From contig CAUJHS010000048.1 of the NCBI GenBank assembly GCA_963204915.1, positions 99,969 to 163,968 on the forward strand: a stretch of 64,000 nt of DNA, in the 5' to 3' direction. Source of the stretch: Planctomycetota bacterium (lineage in GTDB: Bacteria; Planctomycetota; Planctomycetia; Pirellulales; Pirellulaceae). The translations under genes and the position numbers were made by a program. Within the stretch, counting starts at the first letter, position 1. Each line of letters starts with the position of its first letter. This document shows, in pieces, positions 8,533 to 17,465 of this stretch. The notes under the pieces were generated by a model. That model worked only from the letters and a program-made list of their open reading frames with translations, made no database searches and was not told the DNA's origin.

Positions 8533-9729
8533 TCACGCACCCGGCAGAGGGTGACTATAGCGGAGGCTGATGACTTCGCGATCAATTCCGATCTTGACGT
8601 TCATTTCACCGTACTTTTGTCCCACGACGGGGCCCTTCTTGGTGCCGACCGAGGCGGTGGGAGGTTCGTCGGCAAGCGGGGTTTCGCCTTTGGCCACGTC
8701 GATCGCGTCGGCAAACCGCACGGTAATCACGCCGACTTCTTCTTCGACTTCTAGTCCGGCGCCGCGCAGTTTGGTCACGGCGGCGTCACCTACGTCACAC
8801 ACCTCGAACGCGAACGATTCATCGGGCGTATGGAACCAGCCTTTAATTATTACGCCGTTGGGTCCTGGCGGAACTAAGACTTTACCCAGAGCTTTATAAG
8901 CCGGCACCTGGCTGAAGGCGAACATGTTCAAGCCGTCAATCGTCACGGTAGCCGCAGCCAGGCGCTTGGTATTGTTGATCAACCGCACCGCGTAACGATT
9001 TTCCTGCTCCAGACCGACGAACAACAGCCCGCCATCTAACTCTTCCACAGGAACAGGTTCGTAGTCCGAATCGGCCGGCGTGCTCACTTCCAAGCGGTCG
9101 GCCTTGAGCCGCCAAACTTCGACGGCGAACTGGCCATCTTCCGCCGCCCTAACACTCGCCGGCACGTCTCCGCCACCCTTCACCAAGGTGGCTTCAATTT
9201 TGGGCTCGGGCTTTTGCGTAGTGGTGACCAGGCTCTCAAACCGTTTCTCGGGTTTGGCGGAGAGCTTGCCCGTTCCACCGATCAGCGCGGCAATGTCGGA
9301 GACGTCGAAAATGTCGACGGTCAGCGTTTTCTTTTTGATATTCTTTTCTCGCAACACGGCCTCGATCGTCACTTTACCGCCATCCGGGCCGTTGTCGCTA
9401 AAGAAAGTGAACTCTCCCTTGCACGAAAACCTGGCGTTAAGGCCGACCGAGATTCCTCCCTTTTTCAACTCGTCAGCTAACATCTGTTTAATGCCGCCGC
9501 CGAAGTTGGCGCCAGGCTCCGCGGCGGTGAAGGCCCCCAGTGCTATGGTGTCGGACTGGGCGTCATTCTTCATGTACGTTTTGATTTGCTCCGCCAGTTC
9601 GCGCACCGCTGCGGACAGTTTGCCCTCGTCATCTGGGCCTTGCGCCCCAACCGGCGAGGCCGCCGCGGCGCAAAACACCGCCAGGAAAGCAGTAATCGCA
9701 AACTTACAAAGTCGTGACGTGAATCGCAT
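8533..9729 (-). CDS. exported protein of unknown function
   Basis: 398 aa, family not recognised. A clear signal peptide spans residues 1-29 (Arg/Lys n-region, core AITAFLAVFCAAAA, cleavage near VGAQ). The mature protein has an alpha/beta N-terminal part: a helix ELAEQIKTYMKN, then IALGAFTAAEPGANFGGGIKQMLADELKK, a pattern resembling periplasmic proteins that build an alpha-helical surface around a CsgG/TolB-type fold. A beta-rich C-terminal part follows (GLEQENRYAVRLINNTKR onward), ending RYSHPLPGA. Two cysteines lie in the mature part and no enzyme motif is visible. The caspase-like gene is next downstream and the tri-heme cytochrome gene is upstream, all on the same strand, so a shared envelope process is possible but unproven. 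Confidence 0.75.
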   Translation of the reverse strand: MRFTSRLCKFAITAFLAVFCAAAASPVGAQGPDDEGKLSAAVRELAEQIKTYMKNDAQSDTIALGAFTAAEPGANFGGGIKQMLADELKKGGISVGLNARFSCKGEFTFFSDNGPDGGKVTIEAVLREKNIKKKTLTVDIFDVSDIAALIGGTGKLSAKPEKRFESLVTTTQKPEPKIEATLVKGGGDVPASVRAAEDGQFAVEVWRLKADRLEVSTPADSDYEPVPVEELDGGLLFVGLEQENRYAVRLINNTKRLAAATVTIDGLNMFAFSQVPAYKALGKVLVPPGPNGVIIKGWFHTPDESFAFEVCDVGDAAVTKLRGAGLEVEEEVGVITVRFADAIDVAKGETPLADEPPTASVGTKKGPVVGQKYGEMNVKIGIDREVISLRYSHPLPGA

Positions 9730-9942
9730 GGTGTCTACTCCTTGATTGGCCCGATTTGTTTTGTTTTAGGTGGCGGGGGGGGTGAGCACTCCCCGGTCCC
9801 TGTTCATTTCCGCGTGATCTTGGTTGCCGTACTACCTTGTTATGCAGATTCACCACGTTGGCCGGACACACCTAGCCACCAAATTTGGTTATTTTTTTGC
9901 GATGTCTGCCGTAGCCCAGTAATTCGGTTCCTGGACTGGCGA

Positions 9943-12036
9943 TTAATTCACGGAAATTCCAATTCCCAAATCATCGGCCACGGTTTGGAATCCGCTGTTT
10001 GCGCCGGTCCGGTTTTCCCAGCGTTCGCGCTTGATCACGCCGCCGTTTTTCAAGGGGCCGACGATTTGGACGTCACGAATTTGTTTAATGGCGTCTTGAA
10101 AGTCTTTGACTGCAGGATATCCCAACTCGGCAGCCGCCGCCTGCGGCGTCAAATCGGCATAGTAAAACAGCGCCATGGCGCTGACTGGTTCATCCGGCAA
10201 GTTGCGCAGTTCATCAACGGTGTTCACATGCAGAAACGGCTTCACGGCCTCCAGCAGCGCGGTCAGAAACCGCGTTTCGTCCTTGGCAAGCCGTTCGTTC
10301 ATACGCTCGACCGGCGCGAACAAATCCTCGATTTTGCGGCGTTCGAGTCCCGTGAGGCGCGTCGCTTTGCGAATGTCGTCCTGGAAGCGAACCACCCCAT
10401 GCTTGTGACACGCCATGCAGGAAATGCCCGTAACCACTTCGGGTGTACCGGAGTTCTGATTGGTATCGCTCACAATTTTCACCGGTCCAATCGCGATCCG
10501 ATTCCCTTGGCCATCCACCAGGAAGTAGCCGTTTAATCCATTGGGAAGGGCGAACACAATCTCCCCGCCGTCTTGGCGAAACGTGCGTTCTTCGAACGGA
10601 TGGTTCGTAAACGTCGGTCCCAGCGGCTTTTCCGTCAAATCGCCATTGCCAGTGCTGGTGGCGAAGTCATAACTGATCCAATACGAGCCGTGCAGACTAC
10701 GGTGCCGATCCAGCAGTCGGTTGCTTGTGGAAACCTTGCTTTGAATGACGCCGCCGCGCACTAAATCATTCGTTTGCCAATCCGAAACAGAGGTTACTTC
10801 GAGGCGCGTTTCCAACTCAGCCGCCGTCGCGGGCAGTTCGAGCAGCTCGTGATACAAGGGAGGGCGTGAGGCTCTCACCACGAACCAGTCGGCACGCACG
10901 CGCAACAACGGTAACTTCGCCTGCGACAAAGTTTTAATCTCGGCCGCGAGATCTTCCAGTTGGCGATCCTCGAACTCCAAACCGTACGGATAACCAAGGT
11001 GCTGCTCATCGTTCTGACGACGGTTTTTGTCGAACAGCTTGTTCCAATGATTTTTTTCGGTCCAATCCAGGTCGCGCAGATCGACAGAGTAAACGGTCTG
11101 GTGCGTATCGACCGGTCGCGGTACGACGATTTCGCTCTCCCACGTCAGGCTGTTTAGCGCCTTGGACAAGGCGGCTTTGAACAAAGCTAAGTCCGCATCG
11201 CGCACCGCCGCATTGTTATGCAAGTGAGTGAACGTGAAATAACGTTGGTGCTTTCGGGCGGACTCCGGCAAATTGCGCAGGTGATCCCGTATGGCGGTTT
11301 GCACCTCCAATTCACTCACAAAGGGGCGAACGTCGGGCACGAACTTCCAACGGGGGGCCCCCGCGGCGATCCAGTCTCGGATTTTGGCCTTTTCGTCCAA
11401 GCTCATCCTCACCCGTTGCGACTTAGGTGGCATCGTGTCGTTGGCCATGCGTTTCCACACCATCGAGTGGTCAGGATCCCCCGCGGCCACGTACAGGTCT
11501 TTGCCTTCATCAATCACCGTAACGAGTGTTTCATACTTGGCGACGTCCAAGCTCGGGGCTTTGAATTGCTGTCCGTGACAACTGAAGCAATGTTTCCGCA
11601 ACACTTGCTGAGCGGAATTCGCCAGGGCGGTCATTTCCTCCTCGCCACGTTGCACGGGAAAGGCGGATCCTGCCGCAAGCCAATCTTTGAGCATCAGTTT
11701 TTCGTCGTCCGACAACTGGGGGTGCTTCGCGGGGGGCATGTCTCCATCAATAGCCACGCGCTTCCAAAGCAGGGACTCCTGCAAGGAAGCGCCCGACAGC
11801 GCTTCGCCCGACTCGCCTCCTGCGGAAAACCCCTGTGACGAATCGAGTCTTAAGCCGCCTTCTTGTTTGTCCGGCCCATGGCATGAGGTGCAATACTTGT
11901 TCAACACCCCCACGGCCCGTTGAGCAATGGCGTCATTCGCCTCGGCGAGCCTCCCAGTCGCTACGCAGAAACCAAAGACGAGGAATATCGTCGTTCCAGC
12001 AACGATCGAACGGCGAACGATTAACGACACAAACAT
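9943..12036 (-). CDS. tri-heme planctomycete-type cytochrome c protein
   Basis: 697 aa. The ATG at 12034-12036 is preferred over one seven codons upstream because an AGGAG site lies 7 nt before it and a signal anchor follows. Three CxxCH heme sites: CTSCH near residue 50 and CFSCH near 150, each in a planctomycete-type cytochrome module with the usual DMPP/TMPP and DWLAAG/DWIAAG segments, then CMACH near residue 575 in the C-terminal third. The 350-residue middle has no domain I recognise; it contains THLHNN and VYSVDLRDLDW. Such proteins sit on the periplasmic side and are thought to carry electrons or bind surface substrates. The protein lacks the DUF1549/DUF1553 regions that often accompany these modules. 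Confidence 0.85.
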   Translation of the reverse strand: MFVSLIVRRSIVAGTTIFLVFGFCVATGRLAEANDAIAQRAVGVLNKYCTSCHGPDKQEGGLRLDSSQGFSAGGESGEALSGASLQESLLWKRVAIDGDMPPAKHPQLSDDEKLMLKDWLAAGSAFPVQRGEEEMTALANSAQQVLRKHCFSCHGQQFKAPSLDVAKYETLVTVIDEGKDLYVAAGDPDHSMVWKRMANDTMPPKSQRVRMSLDEKAKIRDWIAAGAPRWKFVPDVRPFVSELEVQTAIRDHLRNLPESARKHQRYFTFTHLHNNAAVRDADLALFKAALSKALNSLTWESEIVVPRPVDTHQTVYSVDLRDLDWTEKNHWNKLFDKNRRQNDEQHLGYPYGLEFEDRQLEDLAAEIKTLSQAKLPLLRVRADWFVVRASRPPLYHELLELPATAAELETRLEVTSVSDWQTNDLVRGGVIQSKVSTSNRLLDRHRSLHGSYWISYDFATSTGNGDLTEKPLGPTFTNHPFEERTFRQDGGEIVFALPNGLNGYFLVDGQGNRIAIGPVKIVSDTNQNSGTPEVVTGISCMACHKHGVVRFQDDIRKATRLTGLERRKIEDLFAPVERMNERLAKDETRFLTALLEAVKPFLHVNTVDELRNLPDEPVSAMALFYYADLTPQAAAAELGYPAVKDFQDAIKQIRDVQIVGPLKNGGVIKRERWENRTGANSGFQTVADDLGIGISVN

Positions 12037-12460
12037 GCGGTGCTCCTGGCCGAACAAAGCGCAAAATGATCGACGCTACATCATAAATCCGCATTTGGCT
12101 CGGCGACCGGTCAACCTGGTGAAATCTGCCTGATTTCCAATCAACAACCGCCCCTATCCGTTGCGCAATCGAGAATACCATCACAATCGGAGGAGCCGGC
12201 GTTGGAAAAGCCCAAGCAAGTTTTGCGGCAGCCGTCCGCGTCACATCGGACAAGCGTCATGTCTCGCCGTGTATCGGCTTGGCGCAGAACTCGGAGAAAT
12301 GTTACACGCCACGGCTGAGGGACGGCGACGCAAAGAAGGGGGGCTTTCCAAAGATTTAGTTTAGACAAAAAAAAACGGCCAACGCAATGGCGCGCTGGTC
12401 GTTTTCTTCAATTCGCAACGGAGACGAACCGTTGTTTGGCGGCCACCCGTTCGACGGCGG
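12037..12460. other. intergenic stretch with terminator
   Basis: About 420 bp with no credible ORF. It holds the terminator of the envelope-protein gene to the right (12366-12405). The remaining 330 bp presumably contains the promoter of the cytochrome gene; I could not pick a confident -35/-10 pair. Confidence 0.5.
12366..12405 (-). terminator. intrinsic terminator of the 12461-13876 gene
   Basis: On the minus strand the RNA would fold AAAACGACCAGCGC against GCGTTGGCCGTTTT (one mismatch, one G-U pair), loop about 6 nt, running straight into a T9 tract. It starts about 55 bp after the stop codon. Confidence 0.85.
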
Positions 12461-13876
12461 CTAGTAGTTCCGGCTCAGCAAGGTTCGAAATTCGCCATCA
12501 GCAAACCGGTCATGGCCAATTGGCACACCGTAGGCAAACGTGACTTGCGCTCCTCCCGCGTACAAGAGATGCATACCAATCACGGCGGTAAAGGAGTCAA
12601 AGTCGTTGTCGGCGGCGGTTTCCACAGTTTCGATATTGGGCGAATTCAGCACATCCACGTCGCTTACGGTCGAACTGTGGTGGAATTCCGTGGTCAGGGC
12701 GACCGAGCTTAGACTCTCCGCGTAGGGATCGTCATACAGCCATGCTCCCAGAGAAAACGAGCTGAACAGAAACGTCTGATCTTGAATCTGGCCTTGCGAA
12801 ACGTCATCGACCAAGACGGTGTTGCCGTTCGTGTCGACGTCGACCTGCACGAGCGCTTGGCCGAAAAAGGTGCCGTTGGGATTCACTACCAGGCCAACAT
12901 AAGGCAACAGGTGAACCGACTCGTTCTCCACGACAAACGTTGTTCCGTTGGTGTGGAACACCAGATCGTCCGCCGTGGGGGTGCGAATACCCAAACCGCT
13001 CACGAGAGCAAACTGGTTCGTTTCGATCAGAAGCGATTTGACGGCCACATTCAGGTTGCCGGGCTCCCAGTGATCCGCGTCGATACTTTCGTCGAAACTG
13101 ATCGTGCTGTTCAAGGTGCGCGCCACGGGCATGCGAATTTCGACCGACATCGCCCCATCGAGGAACGTGCGTTCCAACCCCGGAGTAAAGCGTTGAACGT
13201 CAATGTCGTTGAACACCGTACCCACCGCGGGCGCCAAAGGGACATTCTTATAGGCGGCGTAATCGAGAAAATAGCGATCGGTGGGCAGCGGCTGGTAACT
13301 TTCCGCCTGTTTGACGCGTCCTGCCACGCTTTCCGTCGGTGTGGGAATGGTAAACACCTCCGATGGCCCGATCGACGGGATCACGCGTACCACGGTTTGC
13401 CTTGCCGAACCGAAAAAGTCGCCCACCATGACGGGGGATGCGCTTCCCGGCGCCGTTGACGACCCCGTTGAACTCGACAGCGACGGGGCGCTCGGCGACG
13501 GAGCCGGCGTGTCCGGTGTAAACGCGTTGGGCACGTCAGGAGGTTGCGCCGCCTCGCCAAGTTCGGACGTGCGGCCCTCAGCATCGCTCGTGGCGCCCTC
13601 CGTCGGTCTTGGCGAAGCGGGCGCTTGCCGATGGGGGTAGTACGGCGAATAGGAGTGTTGGTAGCCAGGCTGACACGGGACGCAATTAGCGTTATACGGG
13701 GCGTAGGCGCCGCGAGGCTCCGCCTGTGCGGTCAGCGGTGCGTGACTGACGAAGATTGTCCCCGCGCAAACACCTTGGACCAGTAGTCGACGAACTCGTT
13801 TTATCGCCAACCGGCGAGCCAGCGCGCAATCTTTGAACCAACTCCAACCATGGCGCCGGCGAGAATCCTGAGGCAT
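12461..13876 (-). CDS. cell-envelope beta-rich protein, paralogue A
   Basis: 471 aa from the ATG at 13874-13876, which has GGAAG 8 nt upstream; starts up to 63 bp further upstream are possible. A long basic n-region leads to a hydrophobic segment (LLVQGVCAGTIFVSHA) ending in LTAQA, a signal peptide. Residues about 60-165 are Pro/Ser/Thr/Ala-rich and low in complexity. The remaining 300 residues are beta-rich, with repeated motifs shared with the neighbour at 14180-15664: DYAAYKNVP, FTPGLERTFLDG, SVEIRMPVA, VHLLPYVG, GAWLYDDP, LLYAGGAQVTFAYG and DRFADGEFR. It ends in an aromatic residue (LLSRNY), as many outer-membrane barrels do. Best guess is a surface or outer-membrane barrel of unknown cargo. 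The function is not recognised. Confidence 0.78.
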   Translation of the reverse strand: MPQDSRRRHGWSWFKDCALARRLAIKRVRRLLVQGVCAGTIFVSHAPLTAQAEPRGAYAPYNANCVPCQPGYQHSYSPYYPHRQAPASPRPTEGATSDAEGRTSELGEAAQPPDVPNAFTPDTPAPSPSAPSLSSSTGSSTAPGSASPVMVGDFFGSARQTVVRVIPSIGPSEVFTIPTPTESVAGRVKQAESYQPLPTDRYFLDYAAYKNVPLAPAVGTVFNDIDVQRFTPGLERTFLDGAMSVEIRMPVARTLNSTISFDESIDADHWEPGNLNVAVKSLLIETNQFALVSGLGIRTPTADDLVFHTNGTTFVVENESVHLLPYVGLVVNPNGTFFGQALVQVDVDTNGNTVLVDDVSQGQIQDQTFLFSSFSLGAWLYDDPYAESLSSVALTTEFHHSSTVSDVDVLNSPNIETVETAADNDFDSFTAVIGMHLLYAGGAQVTFAYGVPIGHDRFADGEFRTLLSRNY

Positions 13877-14179
13877 CGTCGAGACTTCCAAGGTTTCACC
13901 AAAGGTCGCCGCCATCCACCGCTGAATGGCGCGAAGCATTGCAGAGCAGGACCCTACGCCTGGCGAAGGCGCAGCCCGACCTTTCCGCAGAATTAACGCT
14001 TCTCGCCTTCGTTATCGGCGATGCCTAATCGTCATCTTAAGCAGGTTTGGAATTACCGACAAAATAAACAAGGGTTTCCCAAGCCTCCCTCCTTTCACGG
14101 CCTTGCATGAAGTCAAGATACAAAAAAGCAGCGAATAACCGAGGTTACTCGCTGCATGTAATTTAAATTGACGAAGGCG
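13877..14179. other. intergenic stretch between paralogues
   Basis: About 300 bp with no gene apart from the possible N-terminal extension of paralogue A up to 13939. It contains the terminator at 14122-14155, so the two paralogues are probably transcribed separately. Confidence 0.5.
14122..14155 (-). terminator. intrinsic terminator of the 14180-15664 gene
   Basis: Minus-strand RNA: 13-bp stem GCAGCGAGTAACC / GGTTATTCGCTGC, fully paired with one G-U, tight loop, then TTTTTTG. It lies 25 bp after the stop codon of paralogue B. Confidence 0.9.
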
Positions 14180-15664
14180 TTATCGACCAACGCCCGCCAG
14201 AGAGCCGAGCGCCCCGAACGGGGGGCCCCAGTTGAGCATCACGCGCAACTCGCCATCGGCGAAGCGGTCATCGGCAAGCGGGGCGCCATAGCCCAGAGTG
14301 ACCCGCGCTCCGCCGGCATACAGGAAGTGCAAGCCAACGATGCCCGTCACGATATCGAGGTCGGGGTCTCCGCCCGCAATGTCGGCCGAGGCGCCGGTAA
14401 TCGTATCGGGATCACTCAAGTTATTGGTGAAGTGCAGTTCCGTGACGCCGGCCACGCTACGGAGTAAGGAAGAGCTGGGGTCGTCGTACAGCCACGCGCC
14501 AAACACAAGGTCATTGTACAGCAGCGTTTCGGCTTGATAGACGCCCTGCAAGTCGCCGTTCACGTAGACGGGGTTGCCGTTCAGGTCCACGTCCGTCTGG
14601 ATGTAGTACTGAAAGAAAAACGTTTCGCCCGGCACGAATTGCATCGCGAAATACGGCAGCAGGTGGACGGCACGGTTTTCAATCGATGTGGAAAACGCGG
14701 GCGAGGCGACAATGTCGATGTCTTGCGCCGTGGGCGTGCTGATCCCCATGCCGCCTGCAAAGGTGAAGAACTCACCGTTGTAAAGCAGCATTTTGGTGGC
14801 GACATACAGGTTACCGGCCTCCCACGAATCGGTTTCGAGGGGAGCCCCCGCCACGAGCGTGCTGTCGAGCGTTTGGGCCAATGGCATCCGCATTTCGACC
14901 GAGAACAACCCGTCTTGGAAGGTGCGTTCAAAACCGGGCACGAACCGCTCGACATCGACCTCCGCGAGCCCGAACGGCACGTTCTGATACGCCGTGTAAT
15001 CGAGGAAGACCCGGTCCTGCGGGAAGGGGCTATTGTTTTCCGCCGCCTTAATGCGCCCCACCAGGCTTTCGCCTGGGTTGGGAATCGCGTAAGGCGCAAT
15101 GCCGAAAATTGGATCCGGCGTCAAAATAGTGTCCCGATACGACGTAATGCCGTAGAAATCGCCAATGCTGTTCACGGAAGCGCTCGCGGGCGAGGACTGC
15201 GAGCCCGAAGCACTGGACATCGACGGCGAACTAGACACTGGCGCCGGAACAGGCGCTGGAGCGGGGGTGGGCGCTGCATCGGGCGCTGCGTCCGATTGGG
15301 CTTGATCCGCGCCGGTTTGATCCGACGGTTGTGCAGGCGTTGGCGCCTGCCCGTACGGTAAACATGGCCCGTACGAAGGAGTGTAGGTGTAAGGGTACGA
15401 ATGACAGTGCGGCGCGCCATGCGTCACAGAGCCGGCGTGCCCGCGTAGGGCGGCATTGTAGCCGACAGGCATGACCGGCTGCTGGGCAGCGCCTTGTTGC
15501 GCTTGAGCAGGAATTGCCGCTCCGCTCAACAGCGCCGCGCCGGCGCAGATGCCCGTCGCTAATGCGCGACGAATGCGGCGGACCGGCGCGAGTCGATTGC
15601 GGCGTCGTTTGGCCGGCGCCGCGCCTCGCCTCGAAAATTCAAAGGTTCTATTTGCGTTTAGCAT
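14180..15664 (-). CDS. cell-envelope beta-rich protein, paralogue B
   Basis: 494 aa from the ATG at 15662-15664, preceded by a purine-rich GGAAGGCTGGAAG. An Arg-rich n-region leads to a hydrophobic segment (ALATGICAGAALLSGAA) ending IPAQAQ. A Pro/Ala/Ser-rich linker of roughly 80 residues follows, then a beta-rich region collinear with paralogue A: DYTAYQNVP, FVPGFERTFQDG, SVEMRMPLA, VHLLPYFA, GAWLYDDP, LHFLYAGGARVTLGYG and DRFADGELR. Identity to A is high in these blocks and low in the linkers, so this is an old tandem duplication. Unlike A it continues 20 residues past the last strand with a Gly-rich tail (GALGSLAGVGR). The function is not recognised; an outer-membrane or surface barrel is the best inference. 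Confidence 0.78.
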   Translation of the reverse strand: MLNANRTFEFSRRGAAPAKRRRNRLAPVRRIRRALATGICAGAALLSGAAIPAQAQQGAAQQPVMPVGYNAALRGHAGSVTHGAPHCHSYPYTYTPSYGPCLPYGQAPTPAQPSDQTGADQAQSDAAPDAAPTPAPAPVPAPVSSSPSMSSASGSQSSPASASVNSIGDFYGITSYRDTILTPDPIFGIAPYAIPNPGESLVGRIKAAENNSPFPQDRVFLDYTAYQNVPFGLAEVDVERFVPGFERTFQDGLFSVEMRMPLAQTLDSTLVAGAPLETDSWEAGNLYVATKMLLYNGEFFTFAGGMGISTPTAQDIDIVASPAFSTSIENRAVHLLPYFAMQFVPGETFFFQYYIQTDVDLNGNPVYVNGDLQGVYQAETLLYNDLVFGAWLYDDPSSSLLRSVAGVTELHFTNNLSDPDTITGASADIAGGDPDLDIVTGIVGLHFLYAGGARVTLGYGAPLADDRFADGELRVMLNWGPPFGALGSLAGVGR

Positions 15665-15964
15665 CTTCCAGCCTTCCGTGGTTTGAAGATTGCAGTCGTT
15701 GTCTTAGCCTCATCCCCAGGGCGCGGGATGCCGGCAAGATCGGGTCAATTCTCAATTCGCAGCGGCTCCCTCGGCCTCCAAGCCAAAAGGAGTAATCGCG
15801 ACGTCTCTCGCGTCATCGACCCCTGCAAAGCGATTCCTTGAGCAGGCGACGTACAGCCGGCATAACCGGACATTGAGTCCAACGATCGAACGGCTGGCGC
15901 CAGTCGCGCAAACTTTACCGTTGGCGCAAACACGGAGTGGGAACGATACGCTTGATGTGAATCG

Positions 15965-17140
15965 TTACGCCCGGCGCGCGTAAGCTTCGGATCGCTGGTT
16001 GACCGAAACCGCGGAGCCCTGCGTGGCCGGATTCGACAATAACTGCCGGCGTTTCTCAAACCATTGGTCGGCCCGCGTTGGAGTCCGCCGACGCTCCAAG
16101 GCGGACGCGCGATTCACTCGAACCAATAGTTCGCGAACGACCGCCCAAAAGCTTGGGTATACGGTTTCGCGATACGCCGAACTCGCCGGCAGTTCCGCCA
16201 TGAGCCGTCGGTGCGCCGCATACAAATTATGATAGGGCAGGGCAGGGAACAGATGATGCAGGGCGTGATACCGTAGTCCCAAGGGGAAGAACAATTCGGT
16301 AATTGGTCCACCCAAGAAGCGACCTCCCTCAATATTCACCGAGTCCAGCAACTGATCGGCATGGCTCATGGGGTCGCCATTGCCCCGGTACCGATGTGCA
16401 ACCAAGTTCCGTACATAATTCAAACCAAGTACGCAAACCGCCAAGAGGTAAAGGAGCGGAACTCGATACCATGGGGTCAAACCAGCGGCCACGGCTCCGA
16501 AAATTGCCGCGGTTCGCAGAAAACATAGTATCTCCAAGAATGCCCAATACTTGCGCGGTGCGTCGGCGGGAAGGTGTCGACGCCGATAGCGCAAATTGAT
16601 CACATACGACGACGCATGCTGAAGCGCCCAACGTCGCCACCGGGGATGCAGAAACGACACGGGAGTAATGACCAAAAAGCGGAAGGCAACCAGGATGGGC
16701 AGTACCACCACTTGCGCATAAAACTTGGCGATATTGCGTAAAGGTCCGCTTCCTAAGGGCAAATACTCGCCGTCCTGACCTGTGCCATAGTGCTGGGTGT
16801 TATGGTGATCAATATGGTTGCCGTAGAAGAATGAAGGCATAAGCATTGGCACGCCCGCCAAAATATCCCAGGCTACGGTGAACGGCCGCATTTGGTCCTT
16901 GCCAAAATGAACAATTTCGTGAATGAACGAGCCAACGCGAAACAGCGCAAAACTCGCCACGAGCAGCCCCAACACCTGGGGCGCCGAGCCCAACGGAGCG
17001 CCCAGATACACGCTTGCGGCGGCGTATCCCACCGTCAGCGAAATTAGGAAATCGGTCCAATAAATCGCCGGCCGGTGGCGGAACAAGTCGCTCAAGACGC
17101 GACGAGCTTGCGGGATGGAGAAATGACGGGTAGCGGACAT
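15965..17140 (-). CDS. membrane fatty acid desaturase
   Basis: 391 aa. Start ATG at 17138-17140 with GGAGG six nt upstream; an upstream in-frame ATG has no such site. The three histidine boxes of di-iron desaturases are present: HEIVH near residue 93, HIDHHNTQH near 126-134, and YHALHHLFP near 313-321. Hydrophobic segments around 30-75, 165-185 and 205-245 fit the usual four-helix membrane core. These enzymes insert a cis double bond into an acyl chain or carotenoid-type lipid, using O2 and an electron donor, to tune membrane fluidity. The box spacing fits the fatty acid desaturase superfamily, but regiospecificity cannot be read from the sequence. It stands alone, not in an operon with the flanking genes. 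Confidence 0.9.
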   Translation of the reverse strand: MSATRHFSIPQARRVLSDLFRHRPAIYWTDFLISLTVGYAAASVYLGAPLGSAPQVLGLLVASFALFRVGSFIHEIVHFGKDQMRPFTVAWDILAGVPMLMPSFFYGNHIDHHNTQHYGTGQDGEYLPLGSGPLRNIAKFYAQVVVLPILVAFRFLVITPVSFLHPRWRRWALQHASSYVINLRYRRRHLPADAPRKYWAFLEILCFLRTAAIFGAVAAGLTPWYRVPLLYLLAVCVLGLNYVRNLVAHRYRGNGDPMSHADQLLDSVNIEGGRFLGGPITELFFPLGLRYHALHHLFPALPYHNLYAAHRRLMAELPASSAYRETVYPSFWAVVRELLVRVNRASALERRRTPTRADQWFEKRRQLLSNPATQGSAVSVNQRSEAYARRA

Positions 17141-17465
17141 ATCGCCCTCCGCTCGAATAGCGCACTTGATTGCAAATAACAACTTGGCCAACTTGCGCGA
17201 TGGCGGCCTTCCGGCTGCGAAGTCTCTGGAATCGCCCGCTAGACGCCCGTTCGAGGCTTGGCGTCTTCACGAACACCTAAAACACGGGGTGTATCGAACG
17301 TATCGGGAGAAAAACGCGAAACCGCCAGTATTCCGGCCAAAGGCCCTACGTCCTGAAGCGGGCCCCAACCCGAATTGTGGTCGACCGTGCTCAAGCGTCC
17401 CCTCGAGAAACGCGGCCATCGCGTGAGTTGGCGCCTTGCTCCCGAGTGGGACCCGAGTTTCGATT
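17141..17465. other. gene-free stretch
   Basis: About 325 bp between two minus-strand genes. No ORF with gene-like character and no hairpin with a T-tract after the YfhO-like stop. It probably carries the desaturase promoter. Confidence 0.45.

Noticed and set aside
9773..9782. Run of about eight G upstream of the 8533-9729 gene
   Set aside because: A single homopolymer run with no second strand of the motif; possible sequencing length uncertainty only.
9742..10536. Plus-strand open frame of 264 codons
   Set aside because: Mostly antisense to the C-terminal part of the cytochrome gene, including its third heme site.
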